Of a stretch of DNA of 64,000 nt, positions 40,973 through 49,543 are shown one piece after another. Numbering within the stretch: position 1 is the first letter of the stretch; each line of letters opens with the position of its first letter. This DNA comes from an uncultured Spirochaetales bacterium (GTDB lineage: Bacteria; Spirochaetota; Spirochaetia; Sphaerochaetales; Sphaerochaetaceae), in contig CASDPA010000002.1 of the NCBI GenBank assembly GCA_949282255.1, positions 1-64,000 of the forward strand, written 5' to 3'. The translations under genes were made by a program, and so were the position numbers. The notes below the pieces were generated by a model. The model worked only from the letters and a program-made list of their open reading frames with translations, did no database searches and was not told where the DNA came from.

Positions 40973-41335
40973 ATGGATAATATTGAATTTAATTTTTGGG
41001 CAAATGTTGATATGTGCAATCCGTATAAGACAATTAGAGGATTATGCAATGCTACAGGATTGGATTATTGGAATACTGCACAACAAAGAAGTAAAAACAT
41101 AATTCCTAAAGCAGATGTACTTCTTAGGATTTCGAATGCTGTTCATAAAAGTATTGAATATTTACTTACGGGGAAAGACCGCAAGGAATATCCTCCTCGA
41201 ATAGAGGCAATTGCTAGGAGATGCTTGTATTTTGCTAGTGAGGAAGATTTATTTTTAATAGAGCACATTTTAAAAATGCCATCTGAGTATGAAATAGTTA
41301 AAAAAGGTAGCGAAAAAAATAACGTTATTGCATAA
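40973..41335 (+). CDS. CI-like phage repressor
   Basis: A 120-aa protein with an N-terminal helix-turn-helix of the phage repressor/XRE type: TIRGLCNATGLDYWNTAQQR, then PKADVLLRISNAVHKSIEYL followed by LTGK, the standard end of such domains. The C-terminal 50 residues are short, with no LexA-like peptidase residues visible, so it probably is not self-cleaving. Divergent from the early operon, it should maintain lysogeny. Confidence 0.8.
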   Translation: MDNIEFNFWANVDMCNPYKTIRGLCNATGLDYWNTAQQRSKNIIPKADVLLRISNAVHKSIEYLLTGKDRKEYPPRIEAIARRCLYFASEEDLFLIEHILKMPSEYEIVKKGSEKNNVIA

Positions 41336-41413
41336 CGGTGTGGAGTTTGAGTTGATATAGTTTTCAAACTATTCAATCTTAATAAATTTTTAAATTTTTA
41401 TTGAGGTGTATAA

Positions 41414-42142
41414 ATGAGAAAAATGCTGGTTTTAATTTGTGTTACTCTTATCACATTAATATCATGTGATTTTAATCCAACTGTTCAAAATGAAGATGTA
41501 AAACAATTTAACATTCCCGATTACATGTGTGGAACATGGATTGACTCAGCAAGTCAAACCATTGTAATTACTAATGAAAACATAATCTATAACCCTTTGA
41601 ATGGAAGCATAAATTTTGCAGACCAGATAAAACTTTTACCAGAGTGTTATTCGTTCCATATATCGGATAATTATATTGAAATAAATGCTGAAAACATATC
41701 GGCACAGTACAAATTTGAGTTTGAAGGTAATAAATTAAATTTTACGTTATTGATTGGTGGTTATTCTTATAATCCTGTCAGATTTACAAAAATTGCCGAT
41801 GGAATACTTGATAATTTGAATAAAGTTCCAACATGGTTACAAGGTAAATGGAAAAGTGAAGGCGGCACTTATTTTACATTCAACGATACTGAATGTACAT
41901 TTAGTAGTCCACCTATTTATGATGAGGCTATTTTATATTCATATTTTGAAAATGATGCTTACACTATTGTTTTGGATAAAACTCTAAAAAACATGGGAGT
42001 CAATTGTGATGTAAAAGGTGAATATGTTTTTAGGTTTATAGATTCTGAGACAATTAGTTTTTCATATGATTATACGATTATATATGAAAAAACTTATGAA
42101 GATGAACATAGAACCAACAATGGTATTTTATATAGAAGATAA
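41414..42142 (+). CDS. Lipoprotein moron with duplicated domain
   Basis: A 242-aa protein. Residues 1-18 are a lipoprotein signal with lipobox LISC. Two similar halves follow: IPDYMCGTWIDSASQTIVIT and VPTWLQGKWKSEGGTYFTFN start each with the P-x-x-x-G-x-W pattern of small lipocalin-like barrels, about 105 residues apart. Located between repressor and integrase and read with them, it is probably expressed in the lysogen and displayed in the envelope. Superinfection exclusion or surface conversion are reasonable guesses. Base composition is more AT-rich than the late phage genes. Confidence 0.7.
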   Translation: MRKMLVLICVTLITLISCDFNPTVQNEDVKQFNIPDYMCGTWIDSASQTIVITNENIIYNPLNGSINFADQIKLLPECYSFHISDNYIEINAENISAQYKFEFEGNKLNFTLLIGGYSYNPVRFTKIADGILDNLNKVPTWLQGKWKSEGGTYFTFNDTECTFSSPPIYDEAILYSYFENDAYTIVLDKTLKNMGVNCDVKGEYVFRFIDSETISFSYDYTIIYEKTYEDEHRTNNGILYRR

Positions 42143-42240
42143 AAAAAATCGCTCCCCTTTCAAGTCGGCAATACTCTGGAGGAAGCGATAAACAGTTATA
42201 GGATGGACACTTTTGATGTCCATCTTCATTTTAGCATGAA
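42143..42240. terminator. Structured gap between lipoprotein and integrase
   Basis: On the + strand GATGGACA/TGTCCATC (42202-42209 with 42217-42224) forms an 8-bp hairpin followed by TTCATTTT, a plausible terminator for repressor and lipoprotein. A second inverted repeat (ATCGCT at 42149 with AGCGAT at 42184) is preceded by eight A, so on the minus strand it would terminate rightward-entering transcription. Confidence 0.55.
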
Positions 42241-42261
42241 ATGCAATGGAGGACTACACGA

Positions 42262-43503
42262 ATGGCTCAATTAATCACGAGAAAAAGAGGAAAGTTCTGG
42301 GAATATGCTTTTGAAATCGCATCTATTGAAGGAAAAAGGAAAAGAATCTCAAAAAGCGGATTTCAAACTAAATCAGAAGCATTGAAGGAAGGGAGCAAGG
42401 CAAAAGCAAGATACGATAACACTGGATTGACATTTGTACCCACCGACATGTCGGTTTCCGATTATCTCGATTACTTCTATAAGGTCTATGTGATGAGTGA
42501 ATTAAAACCCAACTCTCAGGAGTTCTGGGAGTATTTCATAAGGATTCACTATAAGCCCTATCTTGGAAAATACAGATTGAACTCCATCACACCTGCTGTA
42601 ATTCAGGAGTTCCTATACGAATGTAAGAAAAAAGGATATGCAAGACCAACACTCATACATCTGAGAAACAATCTGAAAGAAGCATTCAACTATGCGATTA
42701 ACCCATGTGGATTCATTGAGGACAATCCAGTAGCTAAAACATCGTTACCGAAAACGAGCAAGGAACAGGTGAACCCACACCACCTGATTTCTCTGGAAGA
42801 TTATCACTCTATCATGGAATATTTTCATTTTGGGAACCGCTATCACGTCATGCTTCAACTTGGATGGAATCTTGGATTGAGACTTGGAGAGATTACAGGC
42901 TTGAGATGGAGTGATATAGATTTCGATAAACGGGCTGTAAGAATTGAGAAACAGGCGATATATTGCAACAAGATACCAGAGCGAAAAAGCAACTTCTATA
43001 TTGAAACTCCTAAGACTGAAAATTCAATCAGGACTGTTTCTTTCGGAGAATCTCTCAAGACTCTTCTTTTAAAAGAAAGAAAGCGTCAGAAAGAGAATGA
43101 ATCGAATTATGGGATTTATTATACGAAACAATATCTAGTCGATGGTAAGTTCATAATCGAACATCAGGTCATGGATGATTTCAAGGATGGAGAGGAACTT
43201 GATTTCATTTGTCTGGATGAAAACGGAAGATGGGTCAATCCTTCCATGTCCACATATTGCACACGAGTGATTACCAAGAAGCTTGGAATAGATTTTGATT
43301 TCCATTCTTTAAGAGTTTCAAATGCTACACATCTGATAGACAATAAGGTTGACATAAAAGTTGTCCAGCAGAGATTAGGTCATGCGAATATCACAACAAC
43401 CTATAACAGTTATGTGAGAGTTACTGAGGATATGAATGATGAAGCTGTCTACGTTCTAGATGAAATTTTGTCTACAGATGAAAAATCCGTAGACAAAACG
43501 TAG
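42262..43503 (+). CDS. int: Tyrosine integrase
   Basis: A 413-aa protein. The ATG at 42262 has GGAGG nine bases upstream, so the longer frame from 42241 is rejected. An N-terminal AP2-like arm-binding region (FWEYAFEIASIEGKRKRIS) is followed by a SAM-like core-binding domain. The catalytic residues appear in order: Arg in LGLRLGEITGLRW, Lys in TPKTENSIRTV, HSLR, LGHANITTTY with the Tyr nucleophile near NSYVRV. It recombines attP with the 3' end of the parvulin gene. The gene runs into the attP arm repeats. Confidence 0.97.
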   Translation: MAQLITRKRGKFWEYAFEIASIEGKRKRISKSGFQTKSEALKEGSKAKARYDNTGLTFVPTDMSVSDYLDYFYKVYVMSELKPNSQEFWEYFIRIHYKPYLGKYRLNSITPAVIQEFLYECKKKGYARPTLIHLRNNLKEAFNYAINPCGFIEDNPVAKTSLPKTSKEQVNPHHLISLEDYHSIMEYFHFGNRYHVMLQLGWNLGLRLGEITGLRWSDIDFDKRAVRIEKQAIYCNKIPERKSNFYIETPKTENSIRTVSFGESLKTLLLKERKRQKENESNYGIYYTKQYLVDGKFIIEHQVMDDFKDGEELDFICLDENGRWVNPSMSTYCTRVITKKLGIDFDFHSLRVSNATHLIDNKVDIKVVQQRLGHANITTTYNSYVRVTEDMNDEAVYVLDEILSTDEKSVDKT

Positions 43504-43506
43504 ACA
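43446..43506. repeat. Right arm-type integrase repeats
   Basis: Four copies of GTAGACA lie in 61 bp: two inverted within the end of the integrase gene (43446-43452, 43469-43475) and two direct at 43489-43495 and 43500-43506, 11 bp apart. The direct pair matches the pair at 3236-3253 in spacing and flanks. Confidence 0.6.
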
Positions 43507-43560
43507 AATAACCATTTTAAACAATTTTCTAGTGAGATGATTTCTTTATATTGAAAGGAA

Positions 43561-43594
43561 TTATCTCACCCCCGTCTTCTTAATTATGTGATAT
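43561..43594 (-). repeat. attR: phage-supplied end of the parvulin gene
   Basis: Encodes Tyr-His-Ile-Ile-Lys-Lys-Thr-Gly-Val-Arg-stop at the end of the parvulin gene. Compared with attL only the penultimate residue differs (Val for Ala). The crossover must lie in an identical 8-bp block, so the codons towards lower coordinates come from the phage. Confidence 0.85.
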
Positions 43595-43836
43595 CCAAAC
43601 TGGCTATGGACCGGCCGCGAAACCGCGCCTATGGACATTCTTCTGACCGCATCCTCGAAAGACCTTACCATCTGTCCTTCCTTGAACCATCCAAGATCCC
43701 CACCCTTGGATTTTGACGGACATTGGGAATACTGGGATGCAAGGGAAGAAAAGCTTTCACCTTTTTTTACCCGTTCATACAGCATATCCGCTGTGCTTTT
43801 TTCCTTTACAAGAATATGGCTTGCTCTGAATTCCAT
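43561..43836 (-). CDS. Parvulin-type peptidyl-prolyl isomerase
   Basis: A 91-aa single-domain parvulin, probably cytoplasmic since no signal peptide is present. Family features: RASHILVKEKSTADML at the start, the SKGGDLGWFKEGQMV loop, and PVHSQFGYHIIK at the end. It accelerates cis-trans isomerisation of prolyl bonds. It lies one base after the CYTH gene and was originally followed by rnhA. Its last residues are now contributed by the prophage without loss of function expected. Confidence 0.93.
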   Translation of the reverse strand: MEFRASHILVKEKSTADMLYERVKKGESFSSLASQYSQCPSKSKGGDLGWFKEGQMVRSFEDAVRRMSIGAVSRPVHSQFGYHIIKKTGVR

Positions 43837-43837
43837 C

Positions 43838-44371
43838 CTAAACTCCTAAAATCATTTCCCTATAGCTCTTCATTTCAACATCGCTTTCGTCAAGCCCAAA
43901 AAGATGAAGCAGCCGATAAAGTTCCTGCTGGGCATGTTCAACATCCTCTTTTGAAGATGAAAAGTCAAGCAGATATTCCATTTCCAGAAACGCACCTACA
44001 CCGTTGACCTCCAAAAGCTCGACATGCACCGGACCGAAGTACCATTCAAAACCTGTCTTCTCCTTAACAAAATACTCCTCGTATCCAAGGCAGAGAAAAA
44101 AAGCCTTCAGGTTTTCAGCCTCATCAAGCGATGCGGAAAACTCATATTCACGATTCTCTTCACTGACACAATCTTTGAACTGTTTTTTCGCAGTCACTTC
44201 CAAATGGTCCTCAAAGCGTCTTATTCTCAACGCCTGCTGGACCTCCCCCGGCCTATGGAAATACAGATCGTGCTTCTTTACACCCTTATGCCCCTCTTCG
44301 GATAACGAATCGATGAGGGCGGCCATTTTTTCCATATTGCCGGCATGAGCCTTGATCTCTATCTCTTTCAC
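43838..44371 (-). CDS. CYTH-domain protein (class IV adenylate cyclase-like)
   Basis: A 177-aa protein with the CYTH signature MKEIEIKAH at the N-terminus, RIRRFEDHLEVTAKKQ, and the acidic strands VHVELLEVNGVGAFLEMEYL. Such enzymes act on triphosphates (adenylate cyclase CyaB or thiamine triphosphatase/polyphosphatase). The substrate cannot be assigned. First of the CYTH-parvulin-(rnhA) operon; it follows the membrane protein gene by one base. Confidence 0.85.
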   Translation of the reverse strand: MKEIEIKAHAGNMEKMAALIDSLSEEGHKGVKKHDLYFHRPGEVQQALRIRRFEDHLEVTAKKQFKDCVSEENREYEFSASLDEAENLKAFFLCLGYEEYFVKEKTGFEWYFGPVHVELLEVNGVGAFLEMEYLLDFSSSKEDVEHAQQELYRLLHLFGLDESDVEMKSYREMILGV

Positions 44372-44372
44372 A

Positions 44373-45146
44373 CTAGTCCTTCCATGGGAAAATCATGTTC
44401 TTCAGGCTTCTTGGACCAACCTTCTCCCTCTCATCATAAAGAAGATCCTCCCAGTTTATGTTCTTTCTGTCCGCAGGATGCTTTTCCAGATAATCATATT
44501 TGAACATCAAAAGCTTTATTGCATCCTGGGCAGCCAGCTGCATGCCGGTCACACCGGGAACGAGACCCATTGTAAAAACGGAAAAAGCTATGCAAACGAT
44601 ATTGTAGATGCCAAAGAAAATGGCAAACAAGAGATTGTCGGCTACGATTATGAAACATTTCTTCAATGTCTTGAGAGGCCTGTCCCCTGGAAGGCGGCAC
44701 ATAAGAGGGAAATAGAACGGGCAAGCAAGAAGAAGTATTACAGTGAGCCAGAACAACACCACGGTTATCACAAGACTGACAGGGTTATCAACCGAGAAAT
44801 AAAACGGAATCACAAGAAAAACCAGAAGGAAAAGAAAAAGCTGTAAAAAGAAATAAAGTATGGAGTGTCTGATATTCCTTACCAGTCCTTCCTTGAATGC
44901 CTGAAAAGTGTCTCTCTGGTAATTGGACCAGCTTAAGGTTGCACCGGCAACCCCGCCCGTTATCAGGGATTGGACAAAAAGCAGAAGGACCAAAAGCACA
45001 TAGGCCAAGACCGTCATGCTTTCCATCAAGGACAGGACGCTGAACGACAGCACCAGGATGAGGACAAACAAAAGATTGAAAAGAACCATTGGGATCAAAT
45101 TGTCCCAACCGTCAAAAAACGCTTTCTTTATAAAAAAACCTTTCAT
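44373..45146 (-). CDS. Polytopic membrane protein
   Basis: A 257-aa protein with about six hydrophobic segments (residues ~18-42, 46-68, 95-118, 122-145, 168-195). It has an N-terminal KKAFFDGWDNLIPM, typical of the DUF624-like spirochaetal membrane proteins I recall, and a hydrophilic C-terminus. Transport substrate or partners are unknown. Confidence 0.65.
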   Translation of the reverse strand: MKGFFIKKAFFDGWDNLIPMVLFNLLFVLILVLSFSVLSLMESMTVLAYVLLVLLLFVQSLITGGVAGATLSWSNYQRDTFQAFKEGLVRNIRHSILYFFLQLFLFLLVFLVIPFYFSVDNPVSLVITVVLFWLTVILLLACPFYFPLMCRLPGDRPLKTLKKCFIIVADNLLFAIFFGIYNIVCIAFSVFTMGLVPGVTGMQLAAQDAIKLLMFKYDYLEKHPADRKNINWEDLLYDEREKVGPRSLKNMIFPWKD

Positions 45147-45440
45147 ACATCAAGACTCTAAACGAAAGAAAGGTCAAATTCAATCGCAAATATGCAACTC
45201 AATGAAATATATAAAGTGAAAAATCATGAAACACGGCTTCATCCTATGCGCATAAATGCTGTTAATAATTTTGCTCCATTGGTCCGCCTTATCATTCTTT
45301 TCAAATTTAAATATGTTTTTATGTAACCAATAATTTCCACTTGAGTTTTGCATTGGAACAAATAAGAAGGAAAGAAGAATAAAATAAAAATGTCGTTTAA
45401 TAAAAATTATATAAAAATCATAGCTTTTTTTATAAAAGTC
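45147..45440. other. AT-rich intergenic region
   Basis: No convincing gene. It lies upstream of the leftward membrane-protein operon and probably holds its promoter, but no strong consensus is visible. Confidence 0.4.
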
Positions 45441-45443
45441 ATA

Positions 45444-45601
45444 TTTACAAAATATATGCATGATGGTATAAGATTAAGTAGTGGCTTAAATGAGTAATCT
45501 GGTTGCCTAGAAGAGAGGGACTGCCGCGAGCCGCCTTCCTTGTGAACGGGAAGACGCATACAAATAAAATCCCGGCCTGCAAAGCTGGGATTCTTTTTTT
45601 T
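45444..45601 (+). ncRNA. Probable small RNA or leader upstream of argG
   Basis: A promoter (TTTACA 45444-45449, 17-bp spacer, TATAAG 45467-45472) would start a transcript near 45479. It ends at a clear intrinsic terminator: AATCCCGGC/GCTGGGATT (45568-45576 with 45584-45592), then TTCTTTTTTTT. The ~120-nt product includes a GC-rich core (GCCGCGAGCCGCC; CTTCC/GGAAG hairpin), striking within AT-rich surroundings, and lacks a plausible reading frame. I cannot match it to a known RNA family. It could be a free small RNA or a termination-controlled leader of argG, 160 bp downstream. Confidence 0.6.
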
Positions 45602-45759
45602 GGAAAAAAATACAGCCAATTTTGCAAACATATTTACTCATATTTTCATTATTATTCGTAAAACAAATGGTTTTTAATAAAAATTTGAATATTTATACAA
45701 AAAACTAGTTGAATCTTTTTTATATTTATGCAAAATACAAGGCATCAGGAGATAATAAG

Positions 45760-46980
45760 ATGAAAGAAAAGATCATTCTTGCATATTCAGGTGGACTTGA
45801 CACCTCCGTCATACTCAAATGGCTCAGCAACAAGGGCTTTGATGTCATTGCATACGTGGCCAACGTTGGACAGAACGAAGATTTCAAGGCTATCGAAGAA
45901 AAAGCTTACGCCACAGGCGCTTCAAAAGTTTATATCGAGGACTTGAGAAAGGAGCTTGTCACCGATTACATCTATCCTGCTCTCAAATCAAATTGCATAT
46001 ATGAAGGGACATACATGCTCGGCACAAGCCTTGCAAGGCCCATCATCGCCAAAAAGCATATAGAAATCGCAAAAAAAGAAGGAACCAAATATGTAGCCCA
46101 TGGTGCGACCGGAAAAGGAAACGACCAGGTGAGGTTTGAATTCGGCTATTACATGAACATGCCGGATGTAAAGATCATAAGCCCATGGAAGGATGAGGAA
46201 TGGCTCAGCCAGTTTGAAGGCAGGTCGGACATGCTTGCATACGCTGAAAAATATGGCATTCCTGTAAAGGCTTCTTTGAAAAAGCCATACAGCGAGGATG
46301 AGAACCTGATCCATATCTCCCATGAAGCGGGAATCCTCGAGGATCCGTCAAAGAGATGTCCTGAAGATGTTTTCTCTCTTACGGTTTCTCCAAAGGATGC
46401 TCCTAACGCGGAATGCCTGCTCGAGCTTGATTTCAAGGCCGGCATACCCGTCAAAGTCACAAATCTCAAGGACAACACAACAGTAACCGATCCCCTTGAA
46501 ATGATCCTCTATCTCAACAAGATGGGACACGACAATGCAATCGGGAGGGTCGACATGGTCGAGAACAGGTTCATCGGAATCAAAAGCAGAGGCGTATACG
46601 AGACCCCCGGATGCGAAATCCTTTGGAAGGCACACCATAACCTTGAAGGTCTCTGCATGGATAAGGAAGCGATGCATCTGAGGGACATGCTCAGCCCGAA
46701 ATATGCAGAGCTTATCTACAACGGTTATTGGGGAGCACCGGAATTCAATATGCTCACAGCGCTCTTTGACGAAAGCCAAAAACATGTTACCGGCAAGGCC
46801 GTAGTTGCTCTTTACAAGGGGAACGTCATCAATGCAGGCATCGAGAGCCCCGAGTCGCTTTACAACGAGGATCTCGGGAGCATGGACAAGGCCGGCGGCT
46901 ACCACCCCATCGACTGCAAGGGCTTCATCAACATCAATGCAATAAGACTGATGGCCTCCAGCATGAGGGACAAGAATTGA
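45760..46980 (+). CDS. argG: Argininosuccinate synthase
   Basis: A 406-aa cytoplasmic enzyme that joins citrulline and aspartate with ATP. The ATP-binding loop [15 protein letters not shown] is at residues 8-22; [14 protein letters not shown] and the C-terminal substrate-binding motifs follow. ATG 45760 is chosen over 45709 because AGGAG lies nine bases upstream and the family begins with the ILAYSGGLD strand. No other arg gene is adjacent. A terminator follows immediately. Confidence 0.97.
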   Translation: MKEKIILAYSGGLDTSVILKWLSNKGFDVIAYVANVGQNEDFKAIEEKAYATGASKVYIEDLRKELVTDYIYPALKSNCIYEGTYMLGTSLARPIIAKKHIEIAKKEGTKYVAHGATGKGNDQVRFEFGYYMNMPDVKIISPWKDEEWLSQFEGRSDMLAYAEKYGIPVKASLKKPYSEDENLIHISHEAGILEDPSKRCPEDVFSLTVSPKDAPNAECLLELDFKAGIPVKVTNLKDNTTVTDPLEMILYLNKMGHDNAIGRVDMVENRFIGIKSRGVYETPGCEILWKAHHNLEGLCMDKEAMHLRDMLSPKYAELIYNGYWGAPEFNMLTALFDESQKHVTGKAVVALYKGNVINAGIESPESLYNEDLGSMDKAGGYHPIDCKGFININAIRLMASSMRDKN

Positions 46981-46983
46981 AAT

Positions 46984-47010
46984 ACAGGGACGCTTCGGGC
47001 GTCCCTTTTG
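46984..47010 (+). terminator. Terminator of argG
   Basis: AGGGACGC and GCGTCCCT form an 8-bp stem around a five-base loop (TTCGG), followed by TTTT, four bases after the argG stop. Confidence 0.85.
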
Positions 47011-47015
47011 CTTAC

Positions 47016-47044
47016 TTGATTTATTATCGAAAAAAACATATATT
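47016..47044 (+). promoter_or_regulatory. Promoter of the rpsB operon
   Basis: TTGATT (47016-47021) and TATATT (47039-47044) lie 17 bp apart. The inferred start near 47051 gives a leader of about 95 nt. The leader contains CCCG/CGGG and AGGATAG/CTATCCT hairpins (47107-47125) and ends in GGGAGG. S2-mediated feedback on such leaders is known in other bacteria and is possible here. Confidence 0.65.
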
Positions 47045-47144
47045 AACAACATCGTGTCTTTTAGAGACGAAATTTCCGCCCGTACGGGTGAGATACAGTG
47101 TTAGGAAGGATAGAAAAGCTATCCTGGCGTAAGGGAGGATTACT

Positions 47145-47972
47145 ATGGCAGTAGTAACCATGAAAAGCCTGCTTGAATCAGGCGTACATTTCGGACACCA
47201 GACAAAGAGGTGGAATCCGAAGATGGCCCGTTTCATCTTCACGGAAAGAAACGGGATTCATATCATCGACCTTCAGAAGACTTCAGCATGCATAGTTGAG
47301 GCCTATGAAGCAGTAAGAGCTCAGGTAAAGAACGGAAAGCAGATCCTTTTCGTCGGAACAAAGAAACAGGCACAGCAGGCCATCGAGGATGAGGCCAAGA
47401 GATGCGGTATGCCTTATGTTTCAAACCGCTGGCTCGGCGGAATGCTCACAAACTTCACAACAATCAAGAAGTCCGTTGCAAAGCTTAAGAAAATCGAAAG
47501 GATGGAAGCTGACGGAACATTCGATTCACTTACAAAAAAGGAAGTCGCCCTTTTAACAAAGCAGAAGCTCAAGCTCAGCAAGAACCTTGGTGGTATCAAG
47601 GATATGAAGGAGCTTCCGGGCGCACTCTTCATCATCGATACAAAGAAGGAAGCCACTGCTGTTGCAGAAGCAAAGAGACTTGGCATTCCTGTAATCGCAG
47701 TCGTTGATACAAACTGCGATCCTACCGACATCGACTACCCGATTCCGGGCAACGACGATGCAATCAGGGCAATCCAACTTTTTGTTGAAATCATTGCAAA
47801 TGCCGTAATCGATGCAGACAGCGAAGGTGGAATCCAGATCATCGAAAGCCTTGAGGATGAAGAGGAGCTTGCAAAGGCACCTGTCGAGGACAAGGACAAC
47901 GAAATCGAAATAGAGGATTTCTCCAACTATGTTCCTGAAGAGAAGGAAGAGACTAAGGAAGACGAGGAGTAA
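47145..47972 (+). CDS. rpsB: Small ribosomal subunit protein S2
   Basis: A 275-aa protein with the S2 signature [20 protein letters not shown] and [37 protein letters not shown] and [19 protein letters not shown] are intact. An acidic tail of about 40 residues extends past the usual end, as in several spirochaetes. First gene of the rpsB-tsf-frr operon. Confidence 0.98.
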   Translation: MAVVTMKSLLESGVHFGHQTKRWNPKMARFIFTERNGIHIIDLQKTSACIVEAYEAVRAQVKNGKQILFVGTKKQAQQAIEDEAKRCGMPYVSNRWLGGMLTNFTTIKKSVAKLKKIERMEADGTFDSLTKKEVALLTKQKLKLSKNLGGIKDMKELPGALFIIDTKKEATAVAEAKRLGIPVIAVVDTNCDPTDIDYPIPGNDDAIRAIQLFVEIIANAVIDADSEGGIQIIESLEDEEELAKAPVEDKDNEIEIEDFSNYVPEEKEETKEDEE

Positions 47973-47975
47973 TTT

Positions 47976-48827
47976 ATGGCAAATATCAGCGCAGCAGATG
48001 TAAAAAAGCTCAGGGATGTCACCGGAGCTGGCATGATGGACTGCAAAAAAGCACTCAGCCAGGCCGATGGTGATTTTGCACAGGCTGAAAAGATTCTCAA
48101 GGAAATGGGTCTTGCGGCAGTTGCAAAGCGCCAGGACAGAGCAACTGAAAACGGAAGGGTTTTCGTAAAGGCAGATGGAAAGAAGGCTGTTCTTCTCTCC
48201 CTTTCCTGTGAAACCGACTTCGTTGCAAAGAACGATGATTTCGCAAAGCTCGGGGAAGATATGTGTTCTGTCATTCTTGAAAAGGGATATACAGAGGTCA
48301 ATGATGAGCTTAAGGGCATGGTCGATGCTCTTATCGCAATCATCAAGGAGAATATGAATATCCAGAAGTTCACAGTTGTCGATATTGACACTTATGCTTC
48401 CACATACATTCATGGTGAAGGCTCCGTTGCGGTTCTTGTAAACCTTCATTCTGACAAGCCGGAGATTTTTGCAAACGACGATGTCAAGGAATTTGCACAT
48501 GACCTTGCTCTCCATGCAGCAGCATTCAAGCCTCAGTATCTTGATGAGAAGTCTGTAGATAAGAGCTATGAGGAAGAGCAGCTTTCCATCTTCACGGCAC
48601 AGGTTGCCCAGGATGAGAAGCTTGCAAGCAAGCCGGACAAGGTTAAGGACGGAATCATCCGCGGAAAGCTCAGCAAGCTTTATAAGGAAATCTGCTTCAC
48701 CAGCCAGGCATTCGTAAAGGATGATACAAAGAGCGTTTCCCAGGCTTGTGCGGAAATCAGCAAGAAATATGGTGCCGAATTCAAGATTGTCGGTTACTGC
48801 GTTTACCAGGCAGGAGTGACAGCATAA
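47976..48827 (+). CDS. tsf: Translation elongation factor Ts
   Basis: A 283-aa nucleotide-exchange factor for EF-Tu. Signatures: VKKLRDVTGAGMMDCKKAL (first), and VLLSLSCETDFVAKNDDF (second, the TDFVA(K/R)N motif). It starts three bases after rpsB. Length and order are typical. Confidence 0.98.
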   Translation: MANISAADVKKLRDVTGAGMMDCKKALSQADGDFAQAEKILKEMGLAAVAKRQDRATENGRVFVKADGKKAVLLSLSCETDFVAKNDDFAKLGEDMCSVILEKGYTEVNDELKGMVDALIAIIKENMNIQKFTVVDIDTYASTYIHGEGSVAVLVNLHSDKPEIFANDDVKEFAHDLALHAAAFKPQYLDEKSVDKSYEEEQLSIFTAQVAQDEKLASKPDKVKDGIIRGKLSKLYKEICFTSQAFVKDDTKSVSQACAEISKKYGAEFKIVGYCVYQAGVTA

Positions 48828-48838
48828 CGGAGGAAAAT

Positions 48839-49393
48839 ATGCAGAACGTACTCGCAAACTGCGAAGACAGGATGAAAAAATGCATCCACTCCCTGACCAA
48901 CGAGTTCCAGAATCTCAGAACAGGAAGAGCCAATACCGCTCTTTTTGACAAGATCAAGGTGGACTACTATGGTGCGGAGACACCGCTCAATCAGGTTGCA
49001 TCACTTTCCGTTCCTGAAGCCCGTCTTGTTGTTATCCAGCCATGGGACAAGAGTGTACTTCCTGCAATTGAGAAAGCTATCCAAAAGTCCGAGCTCGGAC
49101 TCAATCCGAACAATGACGGAAAGCTTATCAGGGTCAACTTCCCTCCCCTTACAGAGCAAAGGAGGAAGGAGCTGGCAAAGCAAGCCAAGCAGACAGCGGA
49201 AAATGCACGTGTGGCAATCCGCAATGTCCGCAGGGATGCTATGGAAGAGCTTAAGAAGCTTCAGAAGGCAAGCGAAATAAGCGAGGACCAGCAGAAGGAA
49301 GGGGAAACAAAAATCCAGAAGCTTACGGACAACTACATTGCCGAAATCGGCAAAATTTCCGAAGCCAAGGAAAAGGAAATCATGGAAATATGA
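48839..49393 (+). CDS. frr: Ribosome recycling factor
   Basis: A 184-aa protein from ATG 48839, with GGAGG six bases upstream. NLRTGRANTALFDKIKVDYY and INFPPLTEQRRKELAKQAK-type motifs (here VNFPPLTEQ) identify RRF, which dissociates post-termination ribosomes together with EF-G. Followed by a terminator. Confidence 0.98.
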   Translation: MQNVLANCEDRMKKCIHSLTNEFQNLRTGRANTALFDKIKVDYYGAETPLNQVASLSVPEARLVVIQPWDKSVLPAIEKAIQKSELGLNPNNDGKLIRVNFPPLTEQRRKELAKQAKQTAENARVAIRNVRRDAMEELKKLQKASEISEDQQKEGETKIQKLTDNYIAEIGKISEAKEKEIMEI

Positions 49394-49399
49394 TATCTG

Positions 49400-49424
49400 C
49401 CGCCGGGAAACCGGCGGTTTTCTT
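49400..49424 (+). terminator. Terminator of the rpsB-tsf-frr operon
   Basis: A 7-bp perfect GC stem (CCGCCGG/CCGGCGG) with a GAAA loop, then TTTTCTT. Confidence 0.9.
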
Positions 49425-49543
49425 ATACTTTGTCCAATTAAAATCATAAAACAAATTTACTTACTCCGCTTTTTCCAATATAGTGGTCTGTATATAGCTT
49501 CCTGTCATGGGGATGTGATTTTTAATGGATTTCAACTAAGCAT

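Larger units (their letters stand above)
3079..43592. mobile_element. Complete DGR-bearing siphovirus prophage, about 40.5 kb
   Basis: The element is bounded by att repeats in the 3' end of a parvulin gene. It contains integrase, CI-like repressor, a full replication module, terminase, portal, capsid, tail, holin and spanin genes. No frame is obviously broken, so it looks inducible. All lytic genes read leftwards; repressor, lipoprotein and integrase read rightwards. The tape measure, Dit/Tal-like proteins and tail chaperone frameshift indicate a long non-contractile tail. The exact crossover lies within one of the two identical 8-bp blocks of the att repeats. I recognised no endolysin. Confidence 0.95.

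Noticed and set aside
43561-43836. Parvulin gene inactivated by the prophage
   Set aside because: The frame continues through attR to a proper stop with only one conservative residue change.
45180-45461. A 93-residue minus-strand frame in the AT-rich gap before argG
   Set aside because: Low-complexity, aromatic composition and no ribosome binding site or similarity; most likely chance.
47553-48857. A 434-residue minus-strand frame opposite rpsB and tsf
   Set aside because: Both + strand genes are certain; the antisense frame is cysteine- and leucine-rich with no signals and is a by-product of codon bias.
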